A DNA stretch of 64,000 bases, from positions 569,104 through 633,103 of the forward strand of contig NZ_JABXWR010000001.1 in NCBI RefSeq assembly GCF_013377755.1. The letters are read 5' to 3'. Positions 18,124-29,753 of the stretch are shown here, one piece after another; the first letter of the stretch is position 1; every line of letters begins with the position of its first letter. This DNA is from Methanofollis tationis (lineage in GTDB: Archaea; Halobacteriota; Methanomicrobia; Methanomicrobiales; Methanofollaceae). The position numbers and the translations under genes are program-made. The notes under the pieces are model-generated. The model did no database searches and was not told the DNA's origin. It was given only the letters and a program-made list of their open reading frames with translations.

Positions 18124-18570
18124 TCAGAGGTGGCCGGCGATCCGCAGGTGCGCGATGATCATGCAGACCTCGATGCGCCCGACGACCGCGCCGGTACTGT
18201 CGACGACGACGAGGACGGGATACCGGTAGCGTTCCATCGCCTCCATCGCCTCCCGCACGGTGGCGGTATGGGGGATCGTGATATGCCCTCTGGTCATGAT
18301 GTCTGCAGCGACCGCTGCGTCCCCTCTCAGGAGGCAGTCGATGCAGGTGATCCTTTTCCGGCTCCGCACGCCGATGACGTGCCCGACGGCGGTGAGGAGG
18401 TCGAGTGCGGTGATAAAGCCGAGAAAACGGTTTTCAGGTCCCGATACGACGAGATCGGTGCACCCGGTTCGGGAAAATTGTTCAAATATTTCGGGCAGCG
18501 GCGTGTCTGGGGGGATGGTGGACGGCGCACCCGACATGACGGCGGTGACGGGAATCTCTGTCGGTTCCAT
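18124..18570 (-). CDS. Two-CBS-domain protein
   Basis: Small soluble protein of 148 residues consisting almost wholly of a CBS pair: VTAVMSGAPSTIPPDTPLPEIFEQF starts the first and AADIMTRGHITIPHTATVREAMEAM the second. CBS pairs usually bind adenine nucleotides and regulate partner proteins. The gene converges on the broken antiporter and overlaps its last 35 bp. An upstream start near the antiporter would be unusual, so a regulatory link to that transporter is speculation. The next gene upstream on the same strand is a histidine kinase 62 nt away. Confidence 0.85.
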   Translation of the reverse strand: MEPTEIPVTAVMSGAPSTIPPDTPLPEIFEQFSRTGCTDLVVSGPENRFLGFITALDLLTAVGHVIGVRSRKRITCIDCLLRGDAAVAADIMTRGHITIPHTATVREAMEAMERYRYPVLVVVDSTGAVVGRIEVCMIIAHLRIAGHL

Positions 18571-18632
18571 TGGCTCTGGAAGTTCTATACGCCGGGGCTG
18601 GTATAGATATTTTTGTCAGCGGTCTTCGGACA

Positions 18633-19703
18633 TCAGCACCGCCATGTCCCTTCAGGAAGGCGGATTTCAAAGCATGCTCCCTTTCCTGCCTCACCTCTCT
18701 CCGCGATCGAGATCCCGGTGATATCGAGGATCTCCCGTGTGAGATACAGCCCGAAACCGGCATCTGATCCGAAGCCTCTGGAGAAGATCCGCTCCTTGAT
18801 CGCATCGGGCACGCCGACGCCGTTGTCCCTGAAGGTGATAATCCCCTCAGGACCCTCCGTCCTGAAGGTGACCGAGATCGTGGTGAACGCGCCGGCATGC
18901 CTGACGGCATTGTCGATAAGGCTGGAGAAGGCTTTGTGCAGCATCGGATCGGCGTAGACCTCAAGGGTGCCGGTGGAGATGAGAACCTCCGCTCCATCTA
19001 TTCTCCGGAACCCGATAGCAATGCCGAGAACGTCCCTGACACTCTGCCAGCAGGGCGCCATTATCCCGAGTTTTTCGTAGTCTCTGGTGAAGGTGATCTG
19101 CTGCTCGATCTTTCTGGTCGCCGTCTCGATGATCTTCAGGACGTCGGCAAGTTCGGGCCGGTCCTCAAGGTCTTCCCCGAGGAGTTCGATATAGCCGACC
19201 AGCACCGCCACCTGGTTGAGGATGTCGTGTCTGGTGACCGAGGAGAGGAGGGCGAGTCTTTTATTGACGTCCCTGAGCCTTTCCTCCTCTCTTTTCAGGT
19301 GCGTGACATTCCGTGCGATCACCAGGGTGCCCTGGAACGCGCCGCCGGCATAGAGGGGGGAACCCCGTATGTCCAGGGTCGCATATGCGCCGTCTCTCTT
19401 CCTGACCCTGATCTCCCTGCCGGCTTCGTGTACTCGCTCGCGTTCCTCCTCCCCGTCTCCAGCCCTGCGGGCGATCTCCCTGCCGGTGATCTGGTTGTCG
19501 TCCAGTACGGCGCCGGGAAATTCTTCGGGCGCATAGCCGACCAGGGTCATGGACGAGGGGGAGACATAGATGATCTCTCCATCCCGGTCGGTGACGAGGA
19601 TCAGGTCGGTGCAGTGTTCGCCGATCTGCCTGATGGTCCATCCGGGTTCGTCGCCCCCGGAGAGGATCGGTATCTGCGGGAGGTCTTCATCCTGATCAGG
19701 CAT
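18633..19703 (-). CDS. Soluble PAS-domain histidine kinase
   Basis: Cytoplasmic sensor kinase of 356 residues. The start at 19703 is preferred to the in-frame ATG at 19724 because GAGG lies 8 nt before it. A PAS domain (about 25-145, DLILVTDRDGEIIYVSPSS) is followed by a histidine phosphoacceptor segment VTRHDILNQVAVLVGYIELL and a HATPase domain with SSLIDNAVRHA, FRDNGVGVP and GFGLYLTREIL. The HD-I-x-NQ style is typical of methanogen kinases. No membrane segment or response regulator is seen. A 12-bp palindrome lies just upstream. Confidence 0.9.
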   Translation of the reverse strand: MPDQDEDLPQIPILSGGDEPGWTIRQIGEHCTDLILVTDRDGEIIYVSPSSMTLVGYAPEEFPGAVLDDNQITGREIARRAGDGEEERERVHEAGREIRVRKRDGAYATLDIRGSPLYAGGAFQGTLVIARNVTHLKREEERLRDVNKRLALLSSVTRHDILNQVAVLVGYIELLGEDLEDRPELADVLKIIETATRKIEQQITFTRDYEKLGIMAPCWQSVRDVLGIAIGFRRIDGAEVLISTGTLEVYADPMLHKAFSSLIDNAVRHAGAFTTISVTFRTEGPEGIITFRDNGVGVPDAIKERIFSRGFGSDAGFGLYLTREILDITGISIAERGEAGKGACFEIRLPEGTWRC

Positions 19704-19718
19704 CCTGAATACCTCTCC

Positions 19719-19730
19719 TCCCATATGGGA
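19719..19730. promoter_or_regulatory. 12-bp palindrome upstream of the PAS kinase
   Basis: TCCCATATGGGA is a perfect inverted repeat between a TATA-like stretch (19731-19745 on the minus strand) and the kinase start. It overlaps the ATG of the alternative longer frame. It could be an operator. Confidence 0.35.
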
Positions 19731-19907
19731 TAAATGTATATCCCTGGGGTTATTCTGAATGTCCTTTTTAACAAATAATTTGGATTTCTCATTTTGATAT
19801 ATTCGGTAGCATTATATAACAGAATCAAAAAAGAGGCCCCGGATATCCGCAGCATCAGGGAGGAAAGATCCCGCCGGACCGGCGAATGGCTGGCCGGGGC
19901 AGTCCCT

Positions 19908-20969
19908 CTAATTCTTTCCTGTCGTCCCGCTCTCCTCGGCAAAGAGTTTGTCAACGCCGAGGAGGGTGTTGATCCAGCGCGTCTCGTCGCTGCACTGGAC
20001 CATGATCAGGAGGATGAGCGTGATCGGGATCGCGAAGATCATGCCGGGAATACCCAGGATCCATCCCCAGACGATGAGGGAGATGATGACGACCAGAGGG
20101 GGAAGATCGAACCGTCTCGATGCGATGTAGGCGAAGATAGGATTTTCAACCAGGGCATTGAGGATGACGACGATAATCATCACCGCAACCGCTCCCGGGG
20201 CGCCGTACTGGAGCCATGCAAAGAATATTGCCGGGATTGCGGCGATCAGGAGCCCGATATAGGGAATGAATGCGAGGATGAACGTGAGGATGCCCCAGAG
20301 GAGAGCGGCGTGTATCCCCATCGCCCAGAGGGCGAGGCCGAAGAGGGTGCCGTGGATGATATTCGCCTCGGTGCGCACGATCACGAACTCGATCATGAGC
20401 CGGCTCATTCTCCCGATGCCGAACCGGCTCTCCATACTCGATCCCAGGATCCGTTCAAGACGCCCTGGTATGTTCGGCGCTTCGAGGAGGGCGAAGCAGG
20501 TCGTCATCATGATGAAAAAGAGATAAAGCACTATCTGTCCGAAATTGAGGACATACGGCTCGATAGCCGTTACCACACTGCCGAGGCTGATCGACGAGGG
20601 CGAAAGGGACGCCGGGTCGATACCGATCGTGTCGAGCAGAAGAAGCAGTTCGGCAAGTCTCTGGTTCAGTTCAGCCTGGTACATGGGGAGATCCTCGATC
20701 AGAACCTGGAAGGAGTGCATCGTCAGCAGCAGCAGGCCCAGGATGGCAATGCCCGAGACGGCGGTGATCATCCCGACGGCGATCCCGTCCGGCATACCCT
20801 TTTTTCTCAGAAGATCCATCGCGGGCAGGGTCAGGATCGTGAGTATAAGTGAGATGACCAGGAGATTGACGATATACGCAGTGATCTGCATTCCGATGAT
20901 GAGAATGAGGAAGATCGCCGCGGCCAGAAGATAGTTCCTGGTTTCTCGCATTTCTGATAGACGGCTCAT
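19908..20969 (-). CDS. AI-2E family transporter (PerM/TqsA type membrane protein)
   Basis: Polytopic membrane protein of 353 residues with about eight hydrophobic segments: pairs near 13-50, one near 65-85, a soluble loop, then helices from about 150 to 330. The family signature region GILTFILAFIPYIGLLIAAIPAI and the conserved VENPIFAYIASRRFDLPPLVVIISLIVWG segment identify it. Members export diverse small molecules or ions, including the autoinducer AI-2 in bacteria and Na+/H+ exchange in others. The substrate here cannot be told. It is transcribed alone. Confidence 0.9.
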   Translation of the reverse strand: MSRLSEMRETRNYLLAAAIFLILIIGMQITAYIVNLLVISLILTILTLPAMDLLRKKGMPDGIAVGMITAVSGIAILGLLLLTMHSFQVLIEDLPMYQAELNQRLAELLLLLDTIGIDPASLSPSSISLGSVVTAIEPYVLNFGQIVLYLFFIMMTTCFALLEAPNIPGRLERILGSSMESRFGIGRMSRLMIEFVIVRTEANIIHGTLFGLALWAMGIHAALLWGILTFILAFIPYIGLLIAAIPAIFFAWLQYGAPGAVAVMIIVVILNALVENPIFAYIASRRFDLPPLVVIISLIVWGWILGIPGMIFAIPITLILLIMVQCSDETRWINTLLGVDKLFAEESGTTGKN

Positions 20970-21088
20970 AGGTTGATATCCCCGTTGAGAGTCGGCGTGG
21001 CTGGATAAGTTTTTTGGGAAATTCGTCGCGCCGGTCCCCTCTCCAGGGATGGGCTAATGTGCCAGTACCGTCATACAGGTGGAGGAGC

Positions 21089-23020
21089 ATGGACGATCGC
21101 AGCGTAACAATCGGGCTCGTTCAGACGGCGGTCTCGGAAGACCCGGCATGGAACCTGGAGCGCACGCTTGCAGCGGCGGAGACGGCCGCGGCGCGGGGCG
21201 CCCGCATCATCTGCCTGCAGGAACTCTTCCGTTCCCCCTACTTCCCGCAGTCGCAGGGCGCCGATGCAGCCTGTTACGCCGAACCGATACCGGGCGAATC
21301 GACAGAGGCCTTTGCGGCGTTTGCCCGCCGGCACCATGTCGTCGTCGTTGTCCCGGTCTTCGAGAAGGGGGAGGACGGGCGGTTCTCCAACGCCGCCGCC
21401 GTCATCAACTCTGATGGTTCTCTGATGCCGCCGTACCACAAGGTCCACGTCCCGTACGACCCGCTCTTCTACGAGAAGGAGTATTTTTATCCGGGCGATT
21501 GTTACCGGGTCTACGAGACGACCTATGGCAGGATCGGCGTGCTGATCTGCTACGACCAGTGGTTCCCTGAGGCTGCGCGTTCGCTTGCCCTCGACGGGGC
21601 AGAGATCATCTTTTACCCGACGGCGATCGGGCGGATCCGCGGCATGGAAGACGCCGCCGAAGGGGACTGGCGCGAGGCCTGGGAGACCGTCCAGCGCGGG
21701 CACGCGATCGCCAACGGCGTCCATGTCGCCGCCGTGAACCGGGTCGGAGAGGAGGGGGAGATCCTCTTCTGGGGGAGTTCGTTCGTCTGCGACTCGTTTG
21801 GGAACATCGTCGCCCGCGCCGGGGAGGGAGAGGAGGTGCTCGTCGCCACGATCGATCTCTTGAAGAACCGGGAGGTTCGGGAGGGCTGGGGGTTCCTGCG
21901 CAACCGGCGGCCCGAGACCTATGGCGCCCTCGTCCGCCCGGTGGCGGCATCTTCGGGGGGCTACCGCTGCCCCGCGGGGCGCCGCCCGGCCACCCCGAAG
22001 AAGTGCGGCTATCATATGCCCGCCGAGTGGGAACCGCACGAGGCGATCTGGCTTTCGTGGCCCCACGACCCAGACACCTTCCCGGATCTCGAGGAGGTGG
22101 AGGCGTCCTATCTCCGCATTGTCGAGGCCCTCCACCGGGACGAGATCGTCAACCTGCTCGTCACCGACGAACCGATGCAGGGGCAGGTGACCGCTCTCTT
22201 CGCCGCTGCCGGCCTCGACCTCGCCCGGATCCGCTTCCACCGGGCCGAGTATGCAGATGTCTGGTTCAGGGACTACGGCCCGGTCTTCGTGGTGGACCGC
22301 GCCGGCGGCGCCCTTGCGATGGTCGACTGGATCTTCAACGCCTGGGGGGAGAAGTATGAGGAACTGATGCGCGACTCCGGCGTTCCCTCCACGCTGAACC
22401 GATGGATGCACCTGCCCATCTTCTCGCCAGGGATCGTCCTGGAAGGGGGATCGATCGAGGTCAACGGGAGGGGGACGGTGCTCACCACCCGGCAATGCCT
22501 CCTGAACCCGAACCGGAACCCGGATCTCTCGCAGGAGGAGATCGAGGAGTACCTGAAGGAGTACCTCGGGGTCTCCCACGCGATCTGGCTGAACCAGGGG
22601 ATCGCCGGGGACGACACCGACGGCCATATCGACGACGTCGCCAGGTTTGTCGACGTGCGGACGGTCGTCTGCGCCGTCGAGGAGGATCCTGAAGACGAAA
22701 ACTACGCGATCCTGCAGGAGAACCTGGAGATCCTGCGGCGTTCGACCGACCAGGACGGCAACCCCTTAACGATCGTCCAGGTCCCGATGCCCGGCCGCGT
22801 CGGCGACGACGAGGTGCGCCTGCCTGCGAGTTACACGAATTTCTATATCGGGAACAGGACGGTGCTCGTCCCGGTCTTCAGGGACAAAAATGACGGGCGG
22901 GCGCTCTCCATCCTGAAGCGACTCTTCCCGGATCGAGACGTCGTCGGGATCGACTGCCGGGCGATGGTCTCTGGCCTGGGCACCATCCACTGCATCAGCC
23001 AGCAGCAGCCCTCGGTGTGA
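21089..23020 (+). CDS. Fused N-carbamoylputrescine amidase and agmatine deiminase
   Basis: Bifunctional polyamine-biosynthesis enzyme of 643 residues: the C-terminal half converts agmatine to N-carbamoylputrescine and the N-terminal half converts that to putrescine. The start at 21089 follows GGTGGAGGAG. Residues 1-290 are a nitrilase-fold amidase (AguB) with the Glu-Lys-Cys triad in CLQELFRSPYF, PYHKVHVPYD and VLICYDQWFPE. Residues about 305-643 are a peptidylarginine-deiminase-type agmatine deiminase (AguA), with MPAEWEPHEAIWLSWP, VWFRDYGPVFV, GGSIEVNGRGTVLTT, GDDTDGHIDD and the terminal catalytic Cys in GLGTIHCISQQ. Both domains look complete. The fusion allows direct handover of the intermediate. 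Confidence 0.93.
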   Translation: MDDRSVTIGLVQTAVSEDPAWNLERTLAAAETAAARGARIICLQELFRSPYFPQSQGADAACYAEPIPGESTEAFAAFARRHHVVVVVPVFEKGEDGRFSNAAAVINSDGSLMPPYHKVHVPYDPLFYEKEYFYPGDCYRVYETTYGRIGVLICYDQWFPEAARSLALDGAEIIFYPTAIGRIRGMEDAAEGDWREAWETVQRGHAIANGVHVAAVNRVGEEGEILFWGSSFVCDSFGNIVARAGEGEEVLVATIDLLKNREVREGWGFLRNRRPETYGALVRPVAASSGGYRCPAGRRPATPKKCGYHMPAEWEPHEAIWLSWPHDPDTFPDLEEVEASYLRIVEALHRDEIVNLLVTDEPMQGQVTALFAAAGLDLARIRFHRAEYADVWFRDYGPVFVVDRAGGALAMVDWIFNAWGEKYEELMRDSGVPSTLNRWMHLPIFSPGIVLEGGSIEVNGRGTVLTTRQCLLNPNRNPDLSQEEIEEYLKEYLGVSHAIWLNQGIAGDDTDGHIDDVARFVDVRTVVCAVEEDPEDENYAILQENLEILRRSTDQDGNPLTIVQVPMPGRVGDDEVRLPASYTNFYIGNRTVLVPVFRDKNDGRALSILKRLFPDRDVVGIDCRAMVSGLGTIHCISQQQPSV

Positions 23021-23071
23021 GGGGTTCCTGTCTATAGCGTGCGGTTTTCGATCCCTCCAGCGGCCCTCTCT

Positions 23072-25002
<1,931 letters not shown>

Positions 25003-25006
<4 letters not shown>

Positions 25007-26553
25007 GCCGTCATCGCCTTCCCGCGCAGGAGCCTGTTGTAGGTGATCGCAAATCTGTGGGCCTCGTTCCTGATCTCCTGCACGAAGAGGGAGGCCTTCT
25101 CATCCCGGCCGACCGGGATCGGGTGCGGGAAGCCCGGCACATAGATCTCCTCCTCGCGCTTTGCGATCGATATCACCGGGATCCGCACGTCGATCTCTTT
25201 GAGCATGTCCATCGCCGCCGAGAGTTGCCCCTTCCCGCCGTCGACGATCACCAGGTCGGGGTAAGGGCCGCCCTCCTCTTTGAGCCGTTTGTACCGGCGC
25301 CCGACCACCTCGGCGATCGCCGCGAAGTCGTCGACGCCCTCCACGCTCCTGATCCGGAACCGCCGGTAGTTCCGCCGGTCAGGTTTCCCGCCCCTGAACA
25401 TCACCATCGACCCGACCATGGCGGTGCCTGAGAGGTGGGAGATGTCGAAGCACTCGATCACCTCGGGGGGTTCGGGGAGGTGCAGGGCCCGCTGCAGCGC
25501 CTCGATCTTCATGCGGTCGCCGAAGAAGGTGAGTTCGATGTTCTTTGCCGCCAGGTCGAGGAGTTTTTTCTTGTCGCCGCGCTGCGGGACGGTGACGGCG
25601 ACGCGCGACCCCCGCCGTTCGGCGAGGTATTCGGCAACCGCCTCGCCGACCTCCTCGGGCAGGACCACCTCCTTCGGGGGTTCGTGCTCGCCGTAGTACT
25701 GCACGAGAAACTCCTCGAAGAACCCGTCCGAAGCCTCGAAGACGAACTCCTGCTTCTCGGCGAGCGTCCCCTTCACCACGGAGAAGATCATCAGGTAGAC
25801 GTTCCCCTCTTTTGCCATATAGGTGATGATGTCCTCGTTGTGTTCCGGCCTCCGCACGATCTGCTGGCGGTCAGGGAGGTGCTCGATGGCAGCGATCTCG
25901 TCCCTGAGTTCGAGCGCCTGCTCGAACCTGAGGTTTCTGGCGTGCTCTTCCATCTCCTCCCTGAGGGCGGCGACGAGTTCCTTCGCCTGCCCCTTCAGCA
26001 CGGCCCGCGCCCTTCTGACCCGTTCGGCATAGGCCGCCTCGTCGATCGCCCCGGCGCACGGGGCCGAGCACGTCCCGAGGTGCGACCGCAGGCACGGCCG
26101 TTTCGGGATCCGGCGGCAGGAGCGGAGGCCGAAACTCTTTTTTACGACCGAAAGCACGTAGTCGCGCTCTTTCGCCGAGACGAACGGCCCGAAGAACTCC
26201 CCGCCGCCGCCTGCCTTCCGGGCGATCCCGATCCGCGGGTAGGGGCCGGCGCTCAGGTGGATGTAGGCATAGCTCTTCGAGTCCTTCAGGTCGATGTTGT
26301 ACTTCGGCTGGTGCCGTTTGATCAGGGCGTTCTCCAGGATCAGGGCCTCGGCCTCGGAGGCGGTGACGATGTAGTCGGCGGCGGCGATGGCGGCGATGAG
26401 GCGGAGGGTCTTTGGATCGTGGTCCTGCTTCTGGAAGTAACTGGAAACCCGTCTCCTGAGGTTTTTCGCCTTGCCGACATAGATCACCGTGCCGGCGGCG
26501 TCCCGGTAGAGGTAGCAGCCCGGCGCTTCGGGAAAGACGGAGTAGTCGATCAT
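25003..26553 (-). CDS. uvrC: Excinuclease ABC subunit C, lacking the C-terminal HhH domain
   Basis: Dual-incision nuclease of excision repair, 516 residues against roughly 600 in most bacteria. The N-terminal GIY-YIG nuclease (GCYLYRDAAGTVIYVGKAKNLRRRVSSYF), Cys cluster, UVR domain (LREEMEEHARNLRFEQALELRD) and RNase H-like endonuclease (ECFDISHLSGTAMVGSMV, VIVDGGKGQL) are complete. The protein stops right after EIRNEAHRFAITYNRLLRGK, where bacterial enzymes continue into the tandem helix-hairpin-helix domain. The stop overlaps the uvrB start, so the short form seems native and not a sequencing error. It lies 4 nt after uvrA. Confidence 0.95.
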
Positions 26554-26557
26554 CGGA

Positions 26558-29434
26558 TCATTTGATGGGTTTTTTCACCTCGCCGCCGCTGTCCGCCACT
26601 GCATAGGCGAGTACTGCCGGCGCCGCTCTCTGCCGTTCGAGCAGGGGGCGGAGGAATTGGCCGGTGTAACTCTCCTCGACCGCCGCCACCTCTTCGGGCG
26701 TGCCGGTGGCGATCACCTCGCCCCCGGCGTCCCCGCCCTCAGGGCCGAGGTCGATGACGTGGTCTGCCGACTTGATGATGTCGAGGTTGTGCTCGATCAC
26801 CACCACGGTGTTCCCCTTCGCCACCAGGTCGTCCAGGACGCCGATCAACTTCTTCACGTCGTGGAAGTGGAGGCCGGTCGTCGGTTCGTCGAGGAGGTAG
26901 AGCGTCCTCCCGGTCGCCCGTTTGGCGAGTTCGCGCGTCAGTTTGATCCGCTGCGCCTCCCCGCCCGAGAGGGTGGTGGAACTCTGGCCGAGTTTGATGT
27001 AGTCGAGCCCGACCCGCGAGAGGGTTTCGAGTTTGTTCCTGATCGACGGGATGCTGGCGAAGAGGTCGTTTGCCTCCTCCACCGTCATGTCCAGGACGTC
27101 GGCGATGGACTTCCCGCGGTACTTTACCTCGAGCGTCTCGGCGTTGAACCGTTTCCCCTTGCACTCGTCGCACTCCACGTAGACGTCGGGGAGGAAGTTC
27201 ATCTCGATCTTGATGACGCCGTCGCCCTGGCAGGCCTCGCACCGCCCGCCCTTGACGTTGAAGGAGAACCGACCGGGTTTGTAGCCGCGGACCTTCGCCT
27301 CCTTTGTCTCGGCAAAGACCTTCCTGATCTCGTCGAAGACCTTGGTGTAGGTGGCCGGGTTCGAGCGGGGCGTCCGGCCGATCGGGCTCTGGTCGATGAC
27401 GATCACTTTGTCCACCGGTGTGTCGAAGGTGAGGGTGTCGTAGGCGCCGGGCGTCGTTCTGGAGCCGTAGATCTCCCTGGACATCGCCCCGTACAGGGTG
27501 TCGTAGATCAGGGTGGACTTGCCCGAGCCCGAGACGCCGGTGACGACGGTGAACGTCCCGATCGGGATCGCGATGTCGATGCCCTTGAGGTTGTTCTCCC
27601 GGCAGCCGGTGATCCTGATAGAGTTTTCAGACTGTCGCCGCTGTTCTGGCACCGGGATCGAGAGGGCGCCCGAGAGGTAGCGCCCGGTGATCGATGCGGG
27701 GTTTGCCGCTATGTCGTCGGGCGTCCCTTCGGCGATGACGTGACCGCCGTGCACGCCCGCACCCGGCCCGATGTCCACCACGTGGTCGGCCGCCCTGATC
27801 GTCTCCTCGTCGTGCTCGACGACGATGAGGGTGTTGCCCAGGTCGCGGAGCTTTATGAGCGTCTCGATGAGCCGCTGGTTGTCGCGCTGGTGCAGCCCGA
27901 TGGAGGGCTCGTCCAGGACGTAGAGCACCCCGGTGAGGTTCGAGCCGATCTGGGTGGCGAGCCTGATCCTCTGGGCTTCGCCGCCCGAGAGGGTGCCGGC
28001 GCCCCGCGAGAGCGTCAGGTAGCCGAGCCCGACCTCCTCGAGGAAGGCGAGCCGCGCCCTGATCTCCTTGAGCACCTGTCTGGCGATCCCGGCCTCCTTC
28101 TCGGTGAGTTCGAGTTCCTCGAAGAAGTGGATCGCCCCGGAGACCGGGAGGTCGGTCACCTCGACGATGTTCTTCCCGCCGACCCGCACGGCGAGCACCT
28201 TCTCCTTCAGCCGTTTCCCGGCGCACTTCGGGCAGGGCGAGACGCGCATGAACTTCTCGAGTTCCTGCCGGCGGTACTCGGACTGGGTCTGGTGGTAGAG
28301 GCGGTCGGCCTGCGGGAGGAGCCCCTCCCACGTCCCGGTGTGCGACCAGCTCGCATCGCCGCCTTTCGACTCCATCGAGAACCTGATCCGCTCGGTCGAG
28401 CCGAACATCAGGGCATGGTACTGCCCGGGCGTGAGGTCGCGGATCGGGGTTAAGATCGAGAACCCGTAGTGGCGGGCGACGGCGCCCAGGAACTGCGCCC
28501 GGTATCCGTCGACGAAGTTGCGGTACAGGGCGACGGCGCCGTCGGCGATGCTCTTGCTCCGGTCCGGGATGATCAGGTCCGGGTCGAACTCCATTTTTAT
28601 CCCGAGGCCGTTGCACTCCTCGCAGGCGCCGAAGGGGGAGTTAAAGGAGAACATCCTGGGCTGAAGCTCCTCGAAGGAGAGGCCGCAGACCGGGCAGGCC
28701 ATTGTGGCCGACCAGGTTTCCTCCCGCCCGTCCTCGCCGACGGCGATGACGAGTCCACCCGATTTTCCGAGTGCCGCCTCCACCGCTTCGACGAGGCGGG
28801 AGCGTTCGGCCGGGTCGAGGCGGTCGATGACGATCTCGATGTCGTGCTTGACATAGCGTTCGAGGGGGTGCTCCTCGTCGGTCCGGACGATTGCGCCGTC
28901 CAGGCGGACGCGGGTGTAGCCGTCGGCGTCCAGGTCCTTGAGGAGCTGCCCGTAGGTCCCCTTCTTCTGGCGGACGATCGGGGCGAGGACCGTCACCTGC
29001 CCGGAGAAAGAGTCGGCGATCGAGTCGGCGATCGCCTCGGGGGATCTGGACTCGATCCTGGTGCCGTGCTCGGGGCAGTACGGGACCCCGATGCGGGCGT
29101 ACAGGAGCCTGAGGTAGTCGTAGATCTCGGTGACCGTCCCGACCGTGCTCCGCGGGTTCTTCGAGGTCGTCTTCTGCTCGATGGAGATGGCAGGGGAGAG
29201 CCCCTCGATCGAGTCGACGTCGGGCTTTTTCATCAGGCCAAGAAACTGCCTCGCATAGGCGGAGAGCGATTCCACGTAGCGCCGCTGCCCTTCGGCGTAG
29301 ATGGTGTCGAAGGCGAGGGTCGACTTTCCGGATCCGGAAACGCCGGTGAAGACGATGAGTCTGTCCCTCGGGAGTTCGACCGTGATGTCCCTGAGGTTGT
29401 GCTCCCGGGCACCTTTGATCACGAGGTTTTTCAT
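26558..29434 (-). CDS. uvrA: Excinuclease ABC subunit A
   Basis: DNA-damage sensor ATPase of excision repair. The start at 29434 gives 958 residues beginning [17 protein letters not shown], as in the family; an upstream in-frame extension to 29524 is unlikely to be coding. Two ABC modules carry Walker [14 protein letters not shown] and [13 protein letters not shown], with LSGGEAQRI signatures in both. Zinc-finger Cys pairs occur in [11 protein letters not shown]...CEECNG and CEACQGDGV...CDECKG. It is the first gene of uvrA-uvrC-uvrB. A TATA-like GCATATTAGG lies just upstream on the minus strand. Confidence 0.97.
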   Translation of the reverse strand: MKNLVIKGAREHNLRDITVELPRDRLIVFTGVSGSGKSTLAFDTIYAEGQRRYVESLSAYARQFLGLMKKPDVDSIEGLSPAISIEQKTTSKNPRSTVGTVTEIYDYLRLLYARIGVPYCPEHGTRIESRSPEAIADSIADSFSGQVTVLAPIVRQKKGTYGQLLKDLDADGYTRVRLDGAIVRTDEEHPLERYVKHDIEIVIDRLDPAERSRLVEAVEAALGKSGGLVIAVGEDGREETWSATMACPVCGLSFEELQPRMFSFNSPFGACEECNGLGIKMEFDPDLIIPDRSKSIADGAVALYRNFVDGYRAQFLGAVARHYGFSILTPIRDLTPGQYHALMFGSTERIRFSMESKGGDASWSHTGTWEGLLPQADRLYHQTQSEYRRQELEKFMRVSPCPKCAGKRLKEKVLAVRVGGKNIVEVTDLPVSGAIHFFEELELTEKEAGIARQVLKEIRARLAFLEEVGLGYLTLSRGAGTLSGGEAQRIRLATQIGSNLTGVLYVLDEPSIGLHQRDNQRLIETLIKLRDLGNTLIVVEHDEETIRAADHVVDIGPGAGVHGGHVIAEGTPDDIAANPASITGRYLSGALSIPVPEQRRQSENSIRITGCRENNLKGIDIAIPIGTFTVVTGVSGSGKSTLIYDTLYGAMSREIYGSRTTPGAYDTLTFDTPVDKVIVIDQSPIGRTPRSNPATYTKVFDEIRKVFAETKEAKVRGYKPGRFSFNVKGGRCEACQGDGVIKIEMNFLPDVYVECDECKGKRFNAETLEVKYRGKSIADVLDMTVEEANDLFASIPSIRNKLETLSRVGLDYIKLGQSSTTLSGGEAQRIKLTRELAKRATGRTLYLLDEPTTGLHFHDVKKLIGVLDDLVAKGNTVVVIEHNLDIIKSADHVIDLGPEGGDAGGEVIATGTPEEVAAVEESYTGQFLRPLLERQRAAPAVLAYAVADSGGEVKKPIK

Positions 29435-29570
29435 CCTGCATGATCCTCTGTCGCCGCCCCTAATATGCCTGCGGACCGTGGCATGAAAGTGTTTGGGCGT
29501 GAGGAACGGCGGCGCCGGGATCACGCTCCCGCCCTACTTTTATTCCCCTGCAGCCCAACAGAGGTGGTAC

Positions 29571-29753
29571 ATGGCAGATGACCGGGAGAAGAGATGTGCG
29601 GTCTGCGGGGCGCCTGCGATCGGGACGCAGGTGATGGGCTGCTGTGCCGCCGAGGTCTGCGCCGCCCACGCCCACCCGTCCCTCCTTGCCCTTGCGCCGG
29701 GCGAAAGCCGGGCAGAGGGCGATTGCTATTTCAGGAGGTACCCGGCGCGATGA
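29571..29753 (+). CDS. Cys-rich 60-residue protein (possible zinc ribbon)
   Basis: Small protein MADDREKRCAVCGAP... with five Cys residues: a CAVC pair near residue 9 and CC...C near residues 24-29, followed by AAHAH. The arrangement suggests binding of one zinc ion. The start at 29571 follows a GAGGTGGT site; the longer frame from 29493 would have to begin before the likely promoter (CTTTTATT near 29537). Its stop overlaps the start of the deoxyinosine glycosylase gene as ATGA, so the two are cotranslated. Function unknown; an accessory role in DNA repair is a guess from context. Confidence 0.6.
   Translation: MADDREKRCAVCGAPAIGTQVMGCCAAEVCAAHAHPSLLALAPGESRAEGDCYFRRYPAR

Larger units (their letters stand above)
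14401..18158 (+). pseudogene. Cation:proton antiporter (KefB/NapA type) broken by two insertion sequences
   Basis: Three fragments of one monovalent cation:proton antiporter membrane domain: 14401-15044, 16365-16615 and 17881-18158. Joining them after removing both insertion sequences and one copy of each target duplication gives a single open frame of 390 codons. The junctions read TAC-ACG-GCG (Y-T-A) and ATC-CTC-GTC-GCA-TTC (I-L-V-A-F), both natural within transmembrane helices. Family motifs include ALIGEIGAGIVLGPS, HYAVGAFLAGLLLGD and GIGLCPRGEITLVVGQIGLL. As it stands only truncated products could be made. The lack of other visible damage suggests recent inactivation. The 3' end overlaps the convergent CBS gene by 35 bp. 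Confidence 0.92.

Noticed and set aside
26657-28453. Long open frame of 598 codons on the plus strand opposite uvrA
   Set aside because: Antisense shadow of a clearly conserved gene, with no recognisable domain.
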